Assembly: GCA_050261515.1 (NCBI GenBank)
Contig: JBLNDJ010000060.1
Span: 269,165 to 333,164 of the forward strand
Source: JBLNDJ01 sp050261515
GTDB lineage: Bacteria > Acidobacteriota > Terriglobia > Bryobacterales > Bryobacteraceae
Direction: 5' to 3'
Length of the DNA stretch: 64,000 bases
Shown piece after piece: positions 37,356 through 46,615 of this stretch. Positions within the stretch are counted from its first letter, which is position 1; each line of letters opens with the position of its first letter. The notes beneath the pieces were generated by a model. That model saw nothing but the letters and a program-made list of their open reading frames with translations, was not told the origin of the DNA and made no database searches. Position numbers and translations under genes: made by a program.

Positions 37356-39380
37356 ATGCTGGAAACCAGACGCCCTTCCTACGTCCCCGAGAAGACGGAC
37401 ATGCGCGAATTCACGTTTCGCGCCGTCCTGCTCGGCCTGCTGATGACCGTGGTGCTCGGCGCGGCCAACGCGTACCTGGGCTTGCGCGCCGGGATGACCA
37501 TCGCCGCCACGTATCCGGCGGCGGTGATCGGCATGGCGATCCTTCGCCTCAGGCGCGGGTCGATCCTCGAAGAGAACATCGCTCGAACCGTCGGGTCGAT
37601 CGGCGAATCGGTGGCGGCGGGCGCCATCTTCACGATCCCGGCGTTCGTGATCTCGAAAGCCTGGCCGTCGTTCGGCTTCGCCGACGCCTACTGGAAATCG
37701 ACCGCGCTCATGATCGTCGGCGGGTTTCTCGGTATCCTCTTCGTCACACTGCTGCGGCGGGTGATGGTGGAGGACACGGAGCTGCCGTTCCCGGAATCGG
37801 TGGCCGCCTCGCAGATCCACATCGCGGGCCAGCGCGGCGCGCAGGCTGCGAAGCTGCTGTTCGTCAACATGGGTTTCGGCGCGCTGATTTACCTGCTCGG
37901 GCAGTTCAAACTTTTCGCGGCTAGCAAGTCGTTCCTGGTTTCGGTCGGGGAGGCGGGGCGGACGGCGCTGCGGCTAGCCTGGGGCCGCGGCGCGGACAAC
38001 GTGACGACCGACGTCGCGGTGGGGGGGACGGCTGCGTTCTCGGGTCCGGCCGTGAGTCCGGCTTATGTAGGCGTCGGCTACATCATCGGGCCGCGCCTTG
38101 GAGCGCTGAACTTCGCCGGCGGCGTGCTCGCCTGGGGCCTGCTGGTTCCGGTGTTCACGTACTTCCTCGGCCCTGAGCTGCTCAGGGCGAATCCGAACCT
38201 GCCCTGGGGCGAGGTGAACGAGGCGATCTGGAAGAACATTGTGCGGCCGATCGCGGTGGGCGGCATGCTGGTGGGCGCCTGCTACACGCTGTTCAAGATG
38301 CGCAAGAGCCTGGGCATCGGGATGAAGCGGGCCGTATCGGATCTGAAGAAAGCCGGCGGGCAGGCCGCCGCGACCGACCGGCGCGACCGCGACCTGGGCG
38401 CCAAGACCGTGTTCCTCGGCATCGGCGTCGTGTTCCTCTGCATGGTGCTGCTGTACTTCTACTTCTCGAATACGCTGCCCGGGGGCCTGGTGGCCGCGCT
38501 GGTCATGATCGTGCTCGGGTTCTTCTTCGCGGCGGTCTCGGGGAACCTGGTCGGCATGATCGGCTCTTCGAACAACCCCATTTCGGGCCTGACGCTTTCG
38601 ACGCTGATTATCGCCGCACTGCTTATGCTCGGCATCGGCGTTTCGGGCATGAGCGGCGTGGCGGCGGTGCTCGGCGTGGCGGCGGTGGTCTGCGTGTCGT
38701 CCGCCGTTGCGGGCGAGATGCTGCAAGACCTCAAGGTGGGCCACATTCTGGGCGGCACGCCGCGCAGCATGCAAATCGGCGACATGCTCGGCATCGTTGT
38801 GGCGGGCGCGGCGCTCTACTTCCCGCTCCTGATTCTGCACCAGGGCGATATCAACGCGGGCGGCGCGGGCTTCGGCGGAAAGGCGCTGCCGGCGCCGCAG
38901 GCCGGCCTCATGGCCTCGCTCGCGCAGGGCATTGTGAATCATCAGATGCCGTGGCCGCTGGTGGTGGTCGGGATTTTCATGGGCCTGGCGCTGATCATGG
39001 TGCAGGTGAAGAGCCCGATGCTGTTCGCCGTCGGGATGTACCTGCCGCTCGAAACGACGTTCGCCATCTTCTGCGGCGGCGTGTTCCGTTGGATCACGGA
39101 CAACCTGCGCGAGCGCCGCGGTTTGAACGACGCCCAGAAAGCGCGGGTGGAGAACGCCGGGGTCCTGACCGCCTCGGGCCTGATCGCGGGGGAGGCGATG
39201 GCGGGGCTTGTGATCGCGGGCCTGCAATTCGGTAAGGTCAAGGTGCCGGAGATCTTTGCCGAGCCGTCGTTCCTGGCGGGGCTGGCGGTGCTTGCCGTGA
39301 TTGCGGTGGTGATGATCCGGGTGCCGCTCGCCAACGCCGGCAGCCCGGATGAGCCGGCGCCGCCGGCGGCGGTGATGTGA
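37356..39380 (+). CDS. OPT-family oligopeptide/metal-chelate transporter
   Basis: A 674-residue inner-membrane secondary transporter with about 16 hydrophobic segments. The N-terminus (FTFRAVLLGLLMTVVLGAANAYLGLRAGMTIAATYPAAVIGMAI) and the SGxVSPAYVGVGYIIGPRLGALNFAGGVLAWG-like section are typical of the bacterial OPT family. NPISGLTLSTLIIAALLMLGIG is a further landmark. Fungal and plant members carry small peptides or metal-siderophore chelates; bacterial substrates are mostly unknown. ATG 37356 has only a weak ribosome site; Met16 (37401) is an alternative start. The MBL gene follows eight bases on and may be co-transcribed. Confidence 0.88.
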   Translation: MLETRRPSYVPEKTDMREFTFRAVLLGLLMTVVLGAANAYLGLRAGMTIAATYPAAVIGMAILRLRRGSILEENIARTVGSIGESVAAGAIFTIPAFVISKAWPSFGFADAYWKSTALMIVGGFLGILFVTLLRRVMVEDTELPFPESVAASQIHIAGQRGAQAAKLLFVNMGFGALIYLLGQFKLFAASKSFLVSVGEAGRTALRLAWGRGADNVTTDVAVGGTAAFSGPAVSPAYVGVGYIIGPRLGALNFAGGVLAWGLLVPVFTYFLGPELLRANPNLPWGEVNEAIWKNIVRPIAVGGMLVGACYTLFKMRKSLGIGMKRAVSDLKKAGGQAAATDRRDRDLGAKTVFLGIGVVFLCMVLLYFYFSNTLPGGLVAALVMIVLGFFFAAVSGNLVGMIGSSNNPISGLTLSTLIIAALLMLGIGVSGMSGVAAVLGVAAVVCVSSAVAGEMLQDLKVGHILGGTPRSMQIGDMLGIVVAGAALYFPLLILHQGDINAGGAGFGGKALPAPQAGLMASLAQGIVNHQMPWPLVVVGIFMGLALIMVQVKSPMLFAVGMYLPLETTFAIFCGGVFRWITDNLRERRGLNDAQKARVENAGVLTASGLIAGEAMAGLVIAGLQFGKVKVPEIFAEPSFLAGLAVLAVIAVVMIRVPLANAGSPDEPAPPAAVM

Positions 39381-39387
39381 GGCGCCG

Positions 39388-40179
39388 ATGACCGATTCCT
39401 TGATGCAGCAGATCCGCGATTACGCGGTGCCGAAGAAATCCGTCGGGATCTGGTGGCTGGGCCAGAGCGGCTACATCTTCAAGACGCCCGAGGGGACGCT
39501 GGTGGGTGTGGACCTATATCTCACCAACAGTTGCGGCCCGGCGTATCCCGAGCTCAACCTGGAGCGACAGGTGCCCGTGCTCATCGAGCCCGAGGAGCTG
39601 CGTGTGGATGTGTTCGCCTGCACGCACAATCATCTGGACCACACCGATCCGGAGACGATTCGCGGCCTGCGCGAGAAGGACAGGATGCAATTCGTCGGTC
39701 CCGCGCCGAGCTGCGAGGTCTTCCGCAAGGAAGGTGTCGAGCCGGGCCGCATCGTGCCCGCGTGGCCCGACTGCGAGATCGGCCTCCGCGATGTGACCAC
39801 TCGCGGCACCTTCGCCCTGCCGACCGACGCGACCGACCTGAACCACATGGGCTTCGTCTTCGAGTTCGGCTCGGGGCCGCGCGTTTACGTCACGGGCGAC
39901 ACAGACTTCCACGAGTTGCTCTACTCGGCCGGCAAGCACAAGCCGGACCTCGTCATCACCGTCATCAACGGCGGCTTCAACAACCTCTCGCATTGGGAGG
40001 CGGCCGAGCTGGTGCGGGCGATCAGGCCCAAGGCCGCCATCCCGTGCCACTACGACATGTTTGCGGACAACGCCGTGGACCCGCGGCAGTTCCAGGTGTC
40101 CCTGAAGCTGCGGTGCCCGGACGTGCGGTACGTCCAGATGGAGCACGGCAAGCCACTGGTGTTTGAAAAAGGGCGTTGA
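39388..40179 (+). CDS. UlaG-like metallo-beta-lactamase-fold hydrolase
   Basis: A 263-residue soluble enzyme with the metal-binding THNHLDHTD motif (H91-D96 region), a later TGDTDFHELL, and a terminal CHYDMF (His). These are the MBL-fold positions, in the order seen in UlaG (L-ascorbate-6-phosphate lactonase). 'WWLGQSGYIFKTPEG' at the N-terminus also fits UlaG and its relatives. It may be a lactonase or phosphodiesterase; the substrate is not known. GAGG precedes ATG 39388, eight bases after the OPT gene. The next gene on the other strand starts just past its stop. Confidence 0.85.
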   Translation: MTDSLMQQIRDYAVPKKSVGIWWLGQSGYIFKTPEGTLVGVDLYLTNSCGPAYPELNLERQVPVLIEPEELRVDVFACTHNHLDHTDPETIRGLREKDRMQFVGPAPSCEVFRKEGVEPGRIVPAWPDCEIGLRDVTTRGTFALPTDATDLNHMGFVFEFGSGPRVYVTGDTDFHELLYSAGKHKPDLVITVINGGFNNLSHWEAAELVRAIRPKAAIPCHYDMFADNAVDPRQFQVSLKLRCPDVRYVQMEHGKPLVFEKGR

Positions 40180-40180
40180 T

Positions 40181-40514
<334 letters not shown>

Positions 40515-41012
40515 TTAGTGGTCGGCCGTGCCGCTGACGTGCTCGAGGTTCGCCTCCAGGTACGCTTTGAGCGCGATCAGGATGCGGCGGCGGTTGTCGA
40601 GCATCAACTCCCAGTCCGGCAGGTATAAGCCCGGCTCGAACTCCACGGCCATCCAGTCGAACGGCCTCGGAACGCCCGCGTCGCGCAGCGCGTAATGCAG
40701 GAACGCGAATCCGCCGCAACAGTGGCTGCGTCCGAACAGCTCGCAACCCGGGCAGGCGCGGTTCTCCGCCACAGGATCGATCATCCGTAACAGCGCGAGG
40801 CCGTCATGCGTCTCATAGCGCAGCGGAAGCGGATCGGCGGGAGGATTGGGGGAGGCTTCACCCCGGTTCGGCGCGCGGTTGAGGAGCAGGTCCCAGCACT
40901 CGGATTCGCTCACGGACAGGACTTGCTGCTCGATCCGGCGCTCAAATTCCTGTAACGCGTCTGCGATCCGCTCTTGGCGGAGGATATCAGCCTCGTCGGA
41001 CATGTCCGGCAC
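40515..41012 (-). CDS. Hypothetical protein with a Cys-rich CPGC...CC motif
   Basis: A 165-residue soluble protein that I do not recognise. The N-terminal 60 residues are helical and charged. The centre holds ENRACPGCELFGRSHCCGGFAF, a C-x2-C-x8-CC pattern. This could bind zinc or an iron-sulfur group, although a fourth Cys in typical zinc spacing is the CC pair itself. The C-terminus (LPDWELMLDNRRRILIALKAYLEAN) looks helical. The 3' end lies in the tandem duplication at 40495-40524. It is divergent from the spermidine-synthase-like gene (start 41053). Confidence 0.6.
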   Translation of the reverse strand: MPDMSDEADILRQERIADALQEFERRIEQQVLSVSESECWDLLLNRAPNRGEASPNPPADPLPLRYETHDGLALLRMIDPVAENRACPGCELFGRSHCCGGFAFLHYALRDAGVPRPFDWMAVEFEPGLYLPDWELMLDNRRRILIALKAYLEANLEHVSGTADH

Positions 41013-41052
41013 GGGTAGCTTAACATAGTGGATTGTCTCGCGCTCTTGCCAA

Positions 41053-43428
41053 ATGAATAAAACTTCCTCGCCCTGGCGCCGGATCTATCTCGGAGTCGGC
41101 ATCACGACGCTCGCCACGCTTCTGCTCGAGCTGTCGCTGACGCGGATCTTCTCCGTCGTCTTCTACTACCACTTCGCGTTTCTCGCGATCTCGATCGCGC
41201 TGTTCGGCTTGGGCGCCGGAGGTGTCTTCTCATACGTCGTCGCGCGCCGGGGCGGGGATTTTTACGCGAAGCTCGGGTCGCTGGCGGCGGCGAACGCGGT
41301 GCTGGTGATCGTGGCGCTCGTGTTCGTTCTTACGCGCAAGGGCGACCCCGGCTACGCCGCCATCGCGATCGTGTACTTTGCCTCCGCGCTGCCGTTTTTC
41401 GCCGCGGGCACGACGATTTCGCTGGTGATTGCCGAGACGATCGGCCGCGTGAACCGCGTCTACTTTGCCGATCTGCTCGGGGCGGCGGCGGGATGCCTGC
41501 TTCTGGTCCCGATGCTCGATGCGCTCGGCGGCCCGAACACGGTGCTGGCGACCTCGGTGCTCTACGCGGCGTCGGCCGTGCTCTGGTTCGGACTGTCGGG
41601 GGACGCGCGGCTGCGGAACGCGGCGAAGGCGCTCACCGCCGCGCTCATCGTGCTCGTGGCGGTCAACGCGAAGTCCGGATTCATCGACGTGAAGTACGCC
41701 AAGGGCAGGGAACTCGTGCGGGAGCGGTTTGTGAAGTGGAACAGCTTCTCGCGCGTGGCGCTCGCGACGGAGAAGGACTCGGGCCGGCCGAACATCGTCA
41801 TCGACGCGGACGCGGCCACCGGCATCCCGAGCTACGATTTCGAGAACCTCACGGAGAAAGAGCGCGCGGAGCTGCTCTACCAGGGCCCCGGGCTCGTCTA
41901 CCTGCTGAGGCCGGCCGCGCGGACGCTGATCATCGGCGCGGGCGGCGGGTGGGACCTGGCGCGGGCGCTCGCCTCCGGCAGCCGCAGCATCACGGGCGTC
42001 GAGATCAACCCGATCATCGCGACGACGATCATGCGCGAGCGGTTCCCCGAACTCAGCCGGCGGCTGTACTTCCGGCCCGAGATACGGATCGGCGTCGAGG
42101 ACGGCCGCTCTTTTGTGCGGCGCAGCCCGGAGAAGTTCGACGTGATTCAAATGACGCTCGTCGATACATGGGCCTCCACCGCAGCCGGTGCGTTCGCGCT
42201 CTCGGAGAACAATCTCTACACGTCCGACGCGTTTTACGAATATCTGAACCACCTGACCGATCGCGGCGTCCTGGTGTTCACGCGTTGGGGCCTGGAGCCG
42301 CCGCGCGAATCGCTGCGCCTGATCTCGCTGGCGCGCACGGCGCTCGGACGGCTGGGCGAGGGCGAGCTGGCGGGGCACGTCATTGTGGTGCGGGAGGGAT
42401 CGGTGAGCGACTTTGGCGGTTGGGGCGCGACCGACACCGTCTTCATCTCGCGGAAACCATTCGGCGACGCCGACCTCGCGCGGCTGCGCGACGCCGCTCC
42501 GCACGGGCGCTTCCGGACGATTTACATGCCGGGTGACCACAGCGAGAACGCCTTCGCGCGCCTGATTCACAGCCGCGATTTTCAGGAGTTCGAGCGGCAG
42601 TACCGCTACGACGTCTCGTCCGTGGACGACAACCGTCCCTTCTTCTTCTATACCGTGCAGCCCGACGACCTCTGGAATTTCCTCAAGCACGCGTCGCGCT
42701 TCAACGCCGATTACAACATCAACCGCGCGGTGCCGCTGCTGTTCGGCCTGCTGGCGATCAGCGCCATCGCGACCCTGATCATGCTGCTGCTGCCGCGCGT
42801 GCTGCTCGGCAGCCGGCTGCCGCAGGAGAAGGGCGTGCTGCGGTTCCTGTGGTATTTCATCTTCATCGGCGCGGGATACATCCTGATCCAGGTGGCGCTG
42901 GTGCAGAAATTCGTGTTGTTCCTCGGGCACCCGACGTACGCATTGACGGTCATCATTTTCTCGATGCTGATTTCGAGCGGCCTTGGCAGCTTCTTCAGCG
43001 AAAGGATCGCGGCGGGCTCGAACGGGCGGCTGGCGCGCGTGCTGCTGGGGATCGCGGGGCTGGTGGCGGTTCTGGCGGCGGCGGTTTCGCCGGTGCTCGG
43101 CGCCGGGGTCGGGCTGCCGCTGGCCGTGAAGTTCGCGATCAGCGTGGCGATGATCGCACCGGCCGGGTTCCTGATGGGCGTTCCCTTCCCGACCGGGCTG
43201 CGGCGGCTCGAGAAGCTGCACAACCCTTCGGTGCGGTGGGCGTGGTCGCTGAACGCGGCAGCCAGTGTGCTCGGGTCGGTTTCGGCTATTGTTTTCGCGA
43301 TCTACTTCGGGCTGCGCGAGACGATGCTGCTCGGCGGGGTGATGTATCTGCTGGCGCTGGCGGCCCTGCAGGTGAGCGGCACGCCGAAGGCGAAACCCGA
43401 ACCGGTCGGGCAGCCTGCCGCGGTCTAG
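41053..43428 (+). CDS. Membrane protein with spermidine-synthase-like methyltransferase-fold domain
   Basis: A 791-residue inner-membrane protein. About six or seven helices at the N-terminus (8-205, beginning YLGVGITTLATLLLELSLTRIFSVVF) precede a soluble domain at about 225-545. Another block of seven helices follows (560-770). The soluble domain has RTLIIGAGGGWDLARALAS and ITGVEINPI (Rossmann SAM-binding type) and VIQMTLVDTWASTAAGAFALSENNLYTSDAFYEYL, like spermidine synthase. Such fused proteins are frequent in Acidobacteriota, and whether they make polyamines is unknown. No Shine-Dalgarno is visible before ATG 41053. The next gene follows after 45 bases. Confidence 0.75.
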   Translation: MNKTSSPWRRIYLGVGITTLATLLLELSLTRIFSVVFYYHFAFLAISIALFGLGAGGVFSYVVARRGGDFYAKLGSLAAANAVLVIVALVFVLTRKGDPGYAAIAIVYFASALPFFAAGTTISLVIAETIGRVNRVYFADLLGAAAGCLLLVPMLDALGGPNTVLATSVLYAASAVLWFGLSGDARLRNAAKALTAALIVLVAVNAKSGFIDVKYAKGRELVRERFVKWNSFSRVALATEKDSGRPNIVIDADAATGIPSYDFENLTEKERAELLYQGPGLVYLLRPAARTLIIGAGGGWDLARALASGSRSITGVEINPIIATTIMRERFPELSRRLYFRPEIRIGVEDGRSFVRRSPEKFDVIQMTLVDTWASTAAGAFALSENNLYTSDAFYEYLNHLTDRGVLVFTRWGLEPPRESLRLISLARTALGRLGEGELAGHVIVVREGSVSDFGGWGATDTVFISRKPFGDADLARLRDAAPHGRFRTIYMPGDHSENAFARLIHSRDFQEFERQYRYDVSSVDDNRPFFFYTVQPDDLWNFLKHASRFNADYNINRAVPLLFGLLAISAIATLIMLLLPRVLLGSRLPQEKGVLRFLWYFIFIGAGYILIQVALVQKFVLFLGHPTYALTVIIFSMLISSGLGSFFSERIAAGSNGRLARVLLGIAGLVAVLAAAVSPVLGAGVGLPLAVKFAISVAMIAPAGFLMGVPFPTGLRRLEKLHNPSVRWAWSLNAAASVLGSVSAIVFAIYFGLRETMLLGGVMYLLALAALQVSGTPKAKPEPVGQPAAV

Positions 43429-43473
43429 ACGGTATGCGTCCGCTTGAGCGAATAAAGTTAAACTATTCGCCAT

Positions 43474-45165
43474 ATGCGCACGCTCGTCTGTCTTGCTCTT
43501 TCAACGTCCCTTTGGGCGCAGTCTTATAGCGTCCGGCTCGAGCACGGAGTCCAGGTAAAGATGCGCGACGGCGTCTCCCTCGCCGCCGACGTCTACCGGC
43601 CGGACGGCCCCGGCAAGTTCCCGGTGCTGCTCCAGCGCACGCCTTACAACCGCGCGGGAGAGTCCGCCGACGCGTTGAAGCTCGCCTCGCACGGCTACGT
43701 CGTGGTTATTCAGGACACGCGCGGGCGCTTCGATTCGGGCGGCGAGTTCTACCCGTTCCGCCACGAGAGCCAGGACGGGTACGACACAGTCGAGTGGGCG
43801 GCCGCGCTGCCGTACTCCGACGGCAAGGTCGGGATGTTCGGCGGCTCCTACGTGGGCGCGACGCAGATGCTCGCGGCGATCGCGGCGCCGCCGCACCTGG
43901 TGTCGATCTTCCCCTACGTCACGGCGTCGGAATACTACGACGGCTGGACCTACCAGAGCGGCGCGCTCCAGCAGTGGTTCGCGAGTTCCTGGTCCTCGGG
44001 CCTGGCGCAGGACACGGCGCGCCGGAAGACGGCCGCCGACCCGAAACAGTGGGTGTGGCAGCTGCCGGTCGATGCATACAAGATGATCGAGCTTCCGGCC
44101 GCTTCATCGCTTGCACCGTATTTCCGCGACTGGGTGGCGCACGACACGGACGACGCTTACTGGGCGCCGTGGAAAATTTCAGACCACTATCCCGAGATGA
44201 AAGTGAAAGCGCTGCACGCCGGCGGCTGGCACGACATTTTTCTAAAGGGATCGATCAAGAACTTCACCGGCATGCGGCAGGCATCGCCCGTGGCGGTGGA
44301 CCAGCGCCTGCTTCTCGGTCCCTGGGCGCACGCCGAGACGTCGCCCGAAGGCAAGGTCGGAGACGTGACGTTCGGCAAGAAGGCCGTGCTCGATATGACG
44401 GGCACGCTGCTGAAGTGGTCCGACTACGCGCTGAAAGGTGTGAAGAACGAGTACGCGAGCGGCGCGCCCGTGCGGATTTTCGTGATGGGCGAGAACGTCT
44501 GGCGCGACGAGCAGGAGTTCCCGCTCGCGCGCACCGAGTACAAGAGCTACTACCTGAGCCGCGGCACGCTGTCTGCCTCCGCCCCGGGCGCCGGCGTCGA
44601 GCCCGAGAAGTTCGTCTACGATCCCGCGAATCCGGTCCCGACCATCGGCGGGCGGCTGTGCTGCCGCAACGATCAGCTTCCGCCCGGCCCGGCGGACCAG
44701 CGGCCGAACGAAGGCCGGTCCGACGTGCTGGTGTTCTCGACGCCGCCGCTCGAGCGCGATGTCGAAGCGACCGGCTATGTCCGCGTGAAGCTCTACGCCG
44801 CGACCTCGGCGGTGGACACCGATTTCACGGCGCTGCTCGCCGATGTGGAGCCTTCCGGCTACGCGCGTTTCCTCACGGACGGAATCGTGCGCGCGCGGTT
44901 CCGCAATTCGCTCAAGAAAGCCGAGCCGGTCGAGCCCGGCAAGGTGTATGAGTACGATATCGACCTCTGGGCCACGAGCAACGTGTTCAAGGCGGGGCAC
45001 CGCATCCGGCTGTACATTTCAAGCAGCAACTTCCCGCGCTTCAACCGCAACTTGAATACGGGCGAGCCGATTGCGGGTAGGGAGCGCTCGGTCCCCGCGA
45101 CGCAGACGATTTATCACGACGCGGAGCATCCCTCGGCGCTGATCCTGCCGGTGATTCCGCGGTAG
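43474..45165 (+). CDS. CocE/NonD-type hydrolase (X-Pro dipeptidyl-peptidase family S15), exported
   Basis: A 563-residue serine hydrolase with a short signal peptide (MRTLVCLALSTSLWAQ). The alpha/beta-hydrolase core is typical of the S15/CocE family: VKMRDGVSLAADVYRP, VVVIQDTRGRFDSGGEFYPF and the nucleophile elbow FGGSYVGATQ. A C-terminal jelly-roll domain (PLERDVEATGYVRVKLYAATSAVDTDFTALLADVEP) follows. The acid and His are in the middle (ALHAGGWHDIFL). It hydrolyses ester or amide bonds; natural substrate is unknown. No Shine-Dalgarno is obvious before ATG 43474. It begins 45 bases after the spermidine-synthase-like gene. Confidence 0.88.
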   Translation: MRTLVCLALSTSLWAQSYSVRLEHGVQVKMRDGVSLAADVYRPDGPGKFPVLLQRTPYNRAGESADALKLASHGYVVVIQDTRGRFDSGGEFYPFRHESQDGYDTVEWAAALPYSDGKVGMFGGSYVGATQMLAAIAAPPHLVSIFPYVTASEYYDGWTYQSGALQQWFASSWSSGLAQDTARRKTAADPKQWVWQLPVDAYKMIELPAASSLAPYFRDWVAHDTDDAYWAPWKISDHYPEMKVKALHAGGWHDIFLKGSIKNFTGMRQASPVAVDQRLLLGPWAHAETSPEGKVGDVTFGKKAVLDMTGTLLKWSDYALKGVKNEYASGAPVRIFVMGENVWRDEQEFPLARTEYKSYYLSRGTLSASAPGAGVEPEKFVYDPANPVPTIGGRLCCRNDQLPPGPADQRPNEGRSDVLVFSTPPLERDVEATGYVRVKLYAATSAVDTDFTALLADVEPSGYARFLTDGIVRARFRNSLKKAEPVEPGKVYEYDIDLWATSNVFKAGHRIRLYISSSNFPRFNRNLNTGEPIAGRERSVPATQTIYHDAEHPSALILPVIPR

Positions 45166-45195
45166 GGGCCCACAGTTGTAAAGTGGGGGCATAAC

Positions 45196-46158
45196 ATGGG
45201 GACGGCACAAATCCGGTTCAGCCGGTTCGCCTGGGGAGTTCTTGCCTATCACGTCTTCGTCGTGCTGTGGGGCGCTTTTGTGCGCGCCACGGGCTCGGGC
45301 GCGGGCTGCGGGGGACACTGGCCGCTGTGCAACGGCGATGTGGTTCCGCACGCGCCTACGGTCGCGACCCTCATCGAGTACGCGCACCGATTGACGAGCG
45401 GCCTGGCGCTGGCGCTGGTGGCGGCCCTGTGGATCTGGAGCCGCCGCGCGTTCCCGCAGGCGCACCCCGCGCGACGGTTCGCGACGCTTTCCGTTGTGTT
45501 CCTGGTCCTCGAAGCGCTGCTCGGCGCCGGCCTCGTACTGTTCGATTACGTTGCGCAAAACGCCTCGGCCGGACGCGCGTTCTATCTCGCGCTGCATCTG
45601 GCGAACACGCAGGTGCTGCTCGCCGTGCTGACCCTGACCGCGTGGATCTCTGCGGGCGACGGCCTCAGGCTGGAGCCGGCCGCTGTTCCGCGCGCGCTCG
45701 CGGCCGCGCTGCCCGCTGTGATCGTGGTGAGCATGACGGGCGCCGTCGCGGCGCTCGGCGACACGCTTTTCCCCGCCGCCTCCGTGCGCGCGGGAATCGG
45801 GCAGGATCTTTCGCCCGCCGCGCATTTCCTGCTGCGGCTGAGAATCATGCACCCGGCGCTCGCGGTAGCGGCCGGGTTCTTCGTGCTCTTCGCCGCGTCC
45901 TCCGCCGTGCGCCGGCGCCCGGCGGCGCGCGTGAAGCGGCTGGCGGCGATCCTCACCGGCCTGGTGCTCGCGCAGCTTTGCGCGGGCGCCGTGAATATCG
46001 CGCTGCTCGCGCCGGTGTGGTTGCAGATCGTCCACCTGCTGCTGGCAGACGCGCTGTGGATCGTGCTGGTGGTCCTGGCCGCCGAGACCGCTAGGGCAAC
46101 AGGCGAACCAGTTCCGGGCGCAGGCCCCGGGCGTCTACGTGCAACCTCGCCAGCGTGA
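45196..46158 (+). CDS. ctaA: Heme A synthase (COX15/CtaA)
   Basis: A 320-residue inner-membrane protein that converts heme O to heme A for terminal oxidases. It begins with GAFVRATGSGAGCGGHWPLCNGDVVP, holding the Cys pair (C38, C45) known from Bacillus CtaA. The helices carry the heme-binding His residues: EYAHR (E61, H64), the H in LALHLANTQ, RIMHPA and QIVHLL. Two similar four-helix halves are visible. Its last 68 bases overlap the convergent phosphodiesterase gene, so the C-terminal tail (after about 298) may be less conserved. ctaB and the oxidase subunits are not in the window. Confidence 0.9.
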   Translation: MGTAQIRFSRFAWGVLAYHVFVVLWGAFVRATGSGAGCGGHWPLCNGDVVPHAPTVATLIEYAHRLTSGLALALVAALWIWSRRAFPQAHPARRFATLSVVFLVLEALLGAGLVLFDYVAQNASAGRAFYLALHLANTQVLLAVLTLTAWISAGDGLRLEPAAVPRALAAALPAVIVVSMTGAVAALGDTLFPAASVRAGIGQDLSPAAHFLLRLRIMHPALAVAAGFFVLFAASSAVRRRPAARVKRLAAILTGLVLAQLCAGAVNIALLAPVWLQIVHLLLADALWIVLVVLAAETARATGEPVPGAGPGRLRATSPA

Positions 46159-46546
46159 CCGGCAGGTGGAAACGCCGCGGCCCCGCGCTGCCGGGATTCA
46201 AGTACAGCACGCCGTCGCGCACCTCATGGAGCGGATGATGCGAGTGGCCGCTGATCACCGCGTGAAATCCCGCCGCGCGCGGGTTGAGGTCCAGCTCCGC
46301 CAGGTTGTGCAGCACGTAGAGGCTCACGCCCGCGGCCTCGACCGCCTCGGCCACCGGCAGGAACTGCGCCCAGCGGTCCCGATCGACGTTGCCGCGGACG
46401 GCCGTCACCGGCGCGATTTTCGCCAGCGCGTCGAGGATCGCCGGGTCGCCGATGTCGCCCGCGTGGATGATCCGCTCCGCGCCCGCAAGCGCGCGGACGG
46501 CTTCGTCGCGCAACAGCCCGTGGGTGTCCGAGATAACGCCGATCAC
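46091..46546 (-). CDS. YfcE/MJ0936-type metallophosphoesterase
   Basis: A 151-residue calcineurin-like phosphodiesterase. Metal ligands are at standard positions: MIGVISDTHGLL (D7, H9), IIHAGDIGD (D31), VRGNVDR (N53), and the final GHSHHPL. It hydrolyses phosphodiester or phosphomonoester bonds; natural substrate is unknown. ATG 46546 gives the normal N-terminus. The 3' end overlaps the C-terminus of ctaA. Confidence 0.9.
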   Translation of the reverse strand: MIGVISDTHGLLRDEAVRALAGAERIIHAGDIGDPAILDALAKIAPVTAVRGNVDRDRWAQFLPVAEAVEAAGVSLYVLHNLAELDLNPRAAGFHAVISGHSHHPLHEVRDGVLYLNPGSAGPRRFHLPVTLARLHVDARGLRPELVRLLP

Positions 46547-46615
46547 TGCGATTCGCGACGATCATAGCACGCGCATTCCGGAACTTTTCCCGCGCTACGG
46601 TTTCTAATCGTTCGG

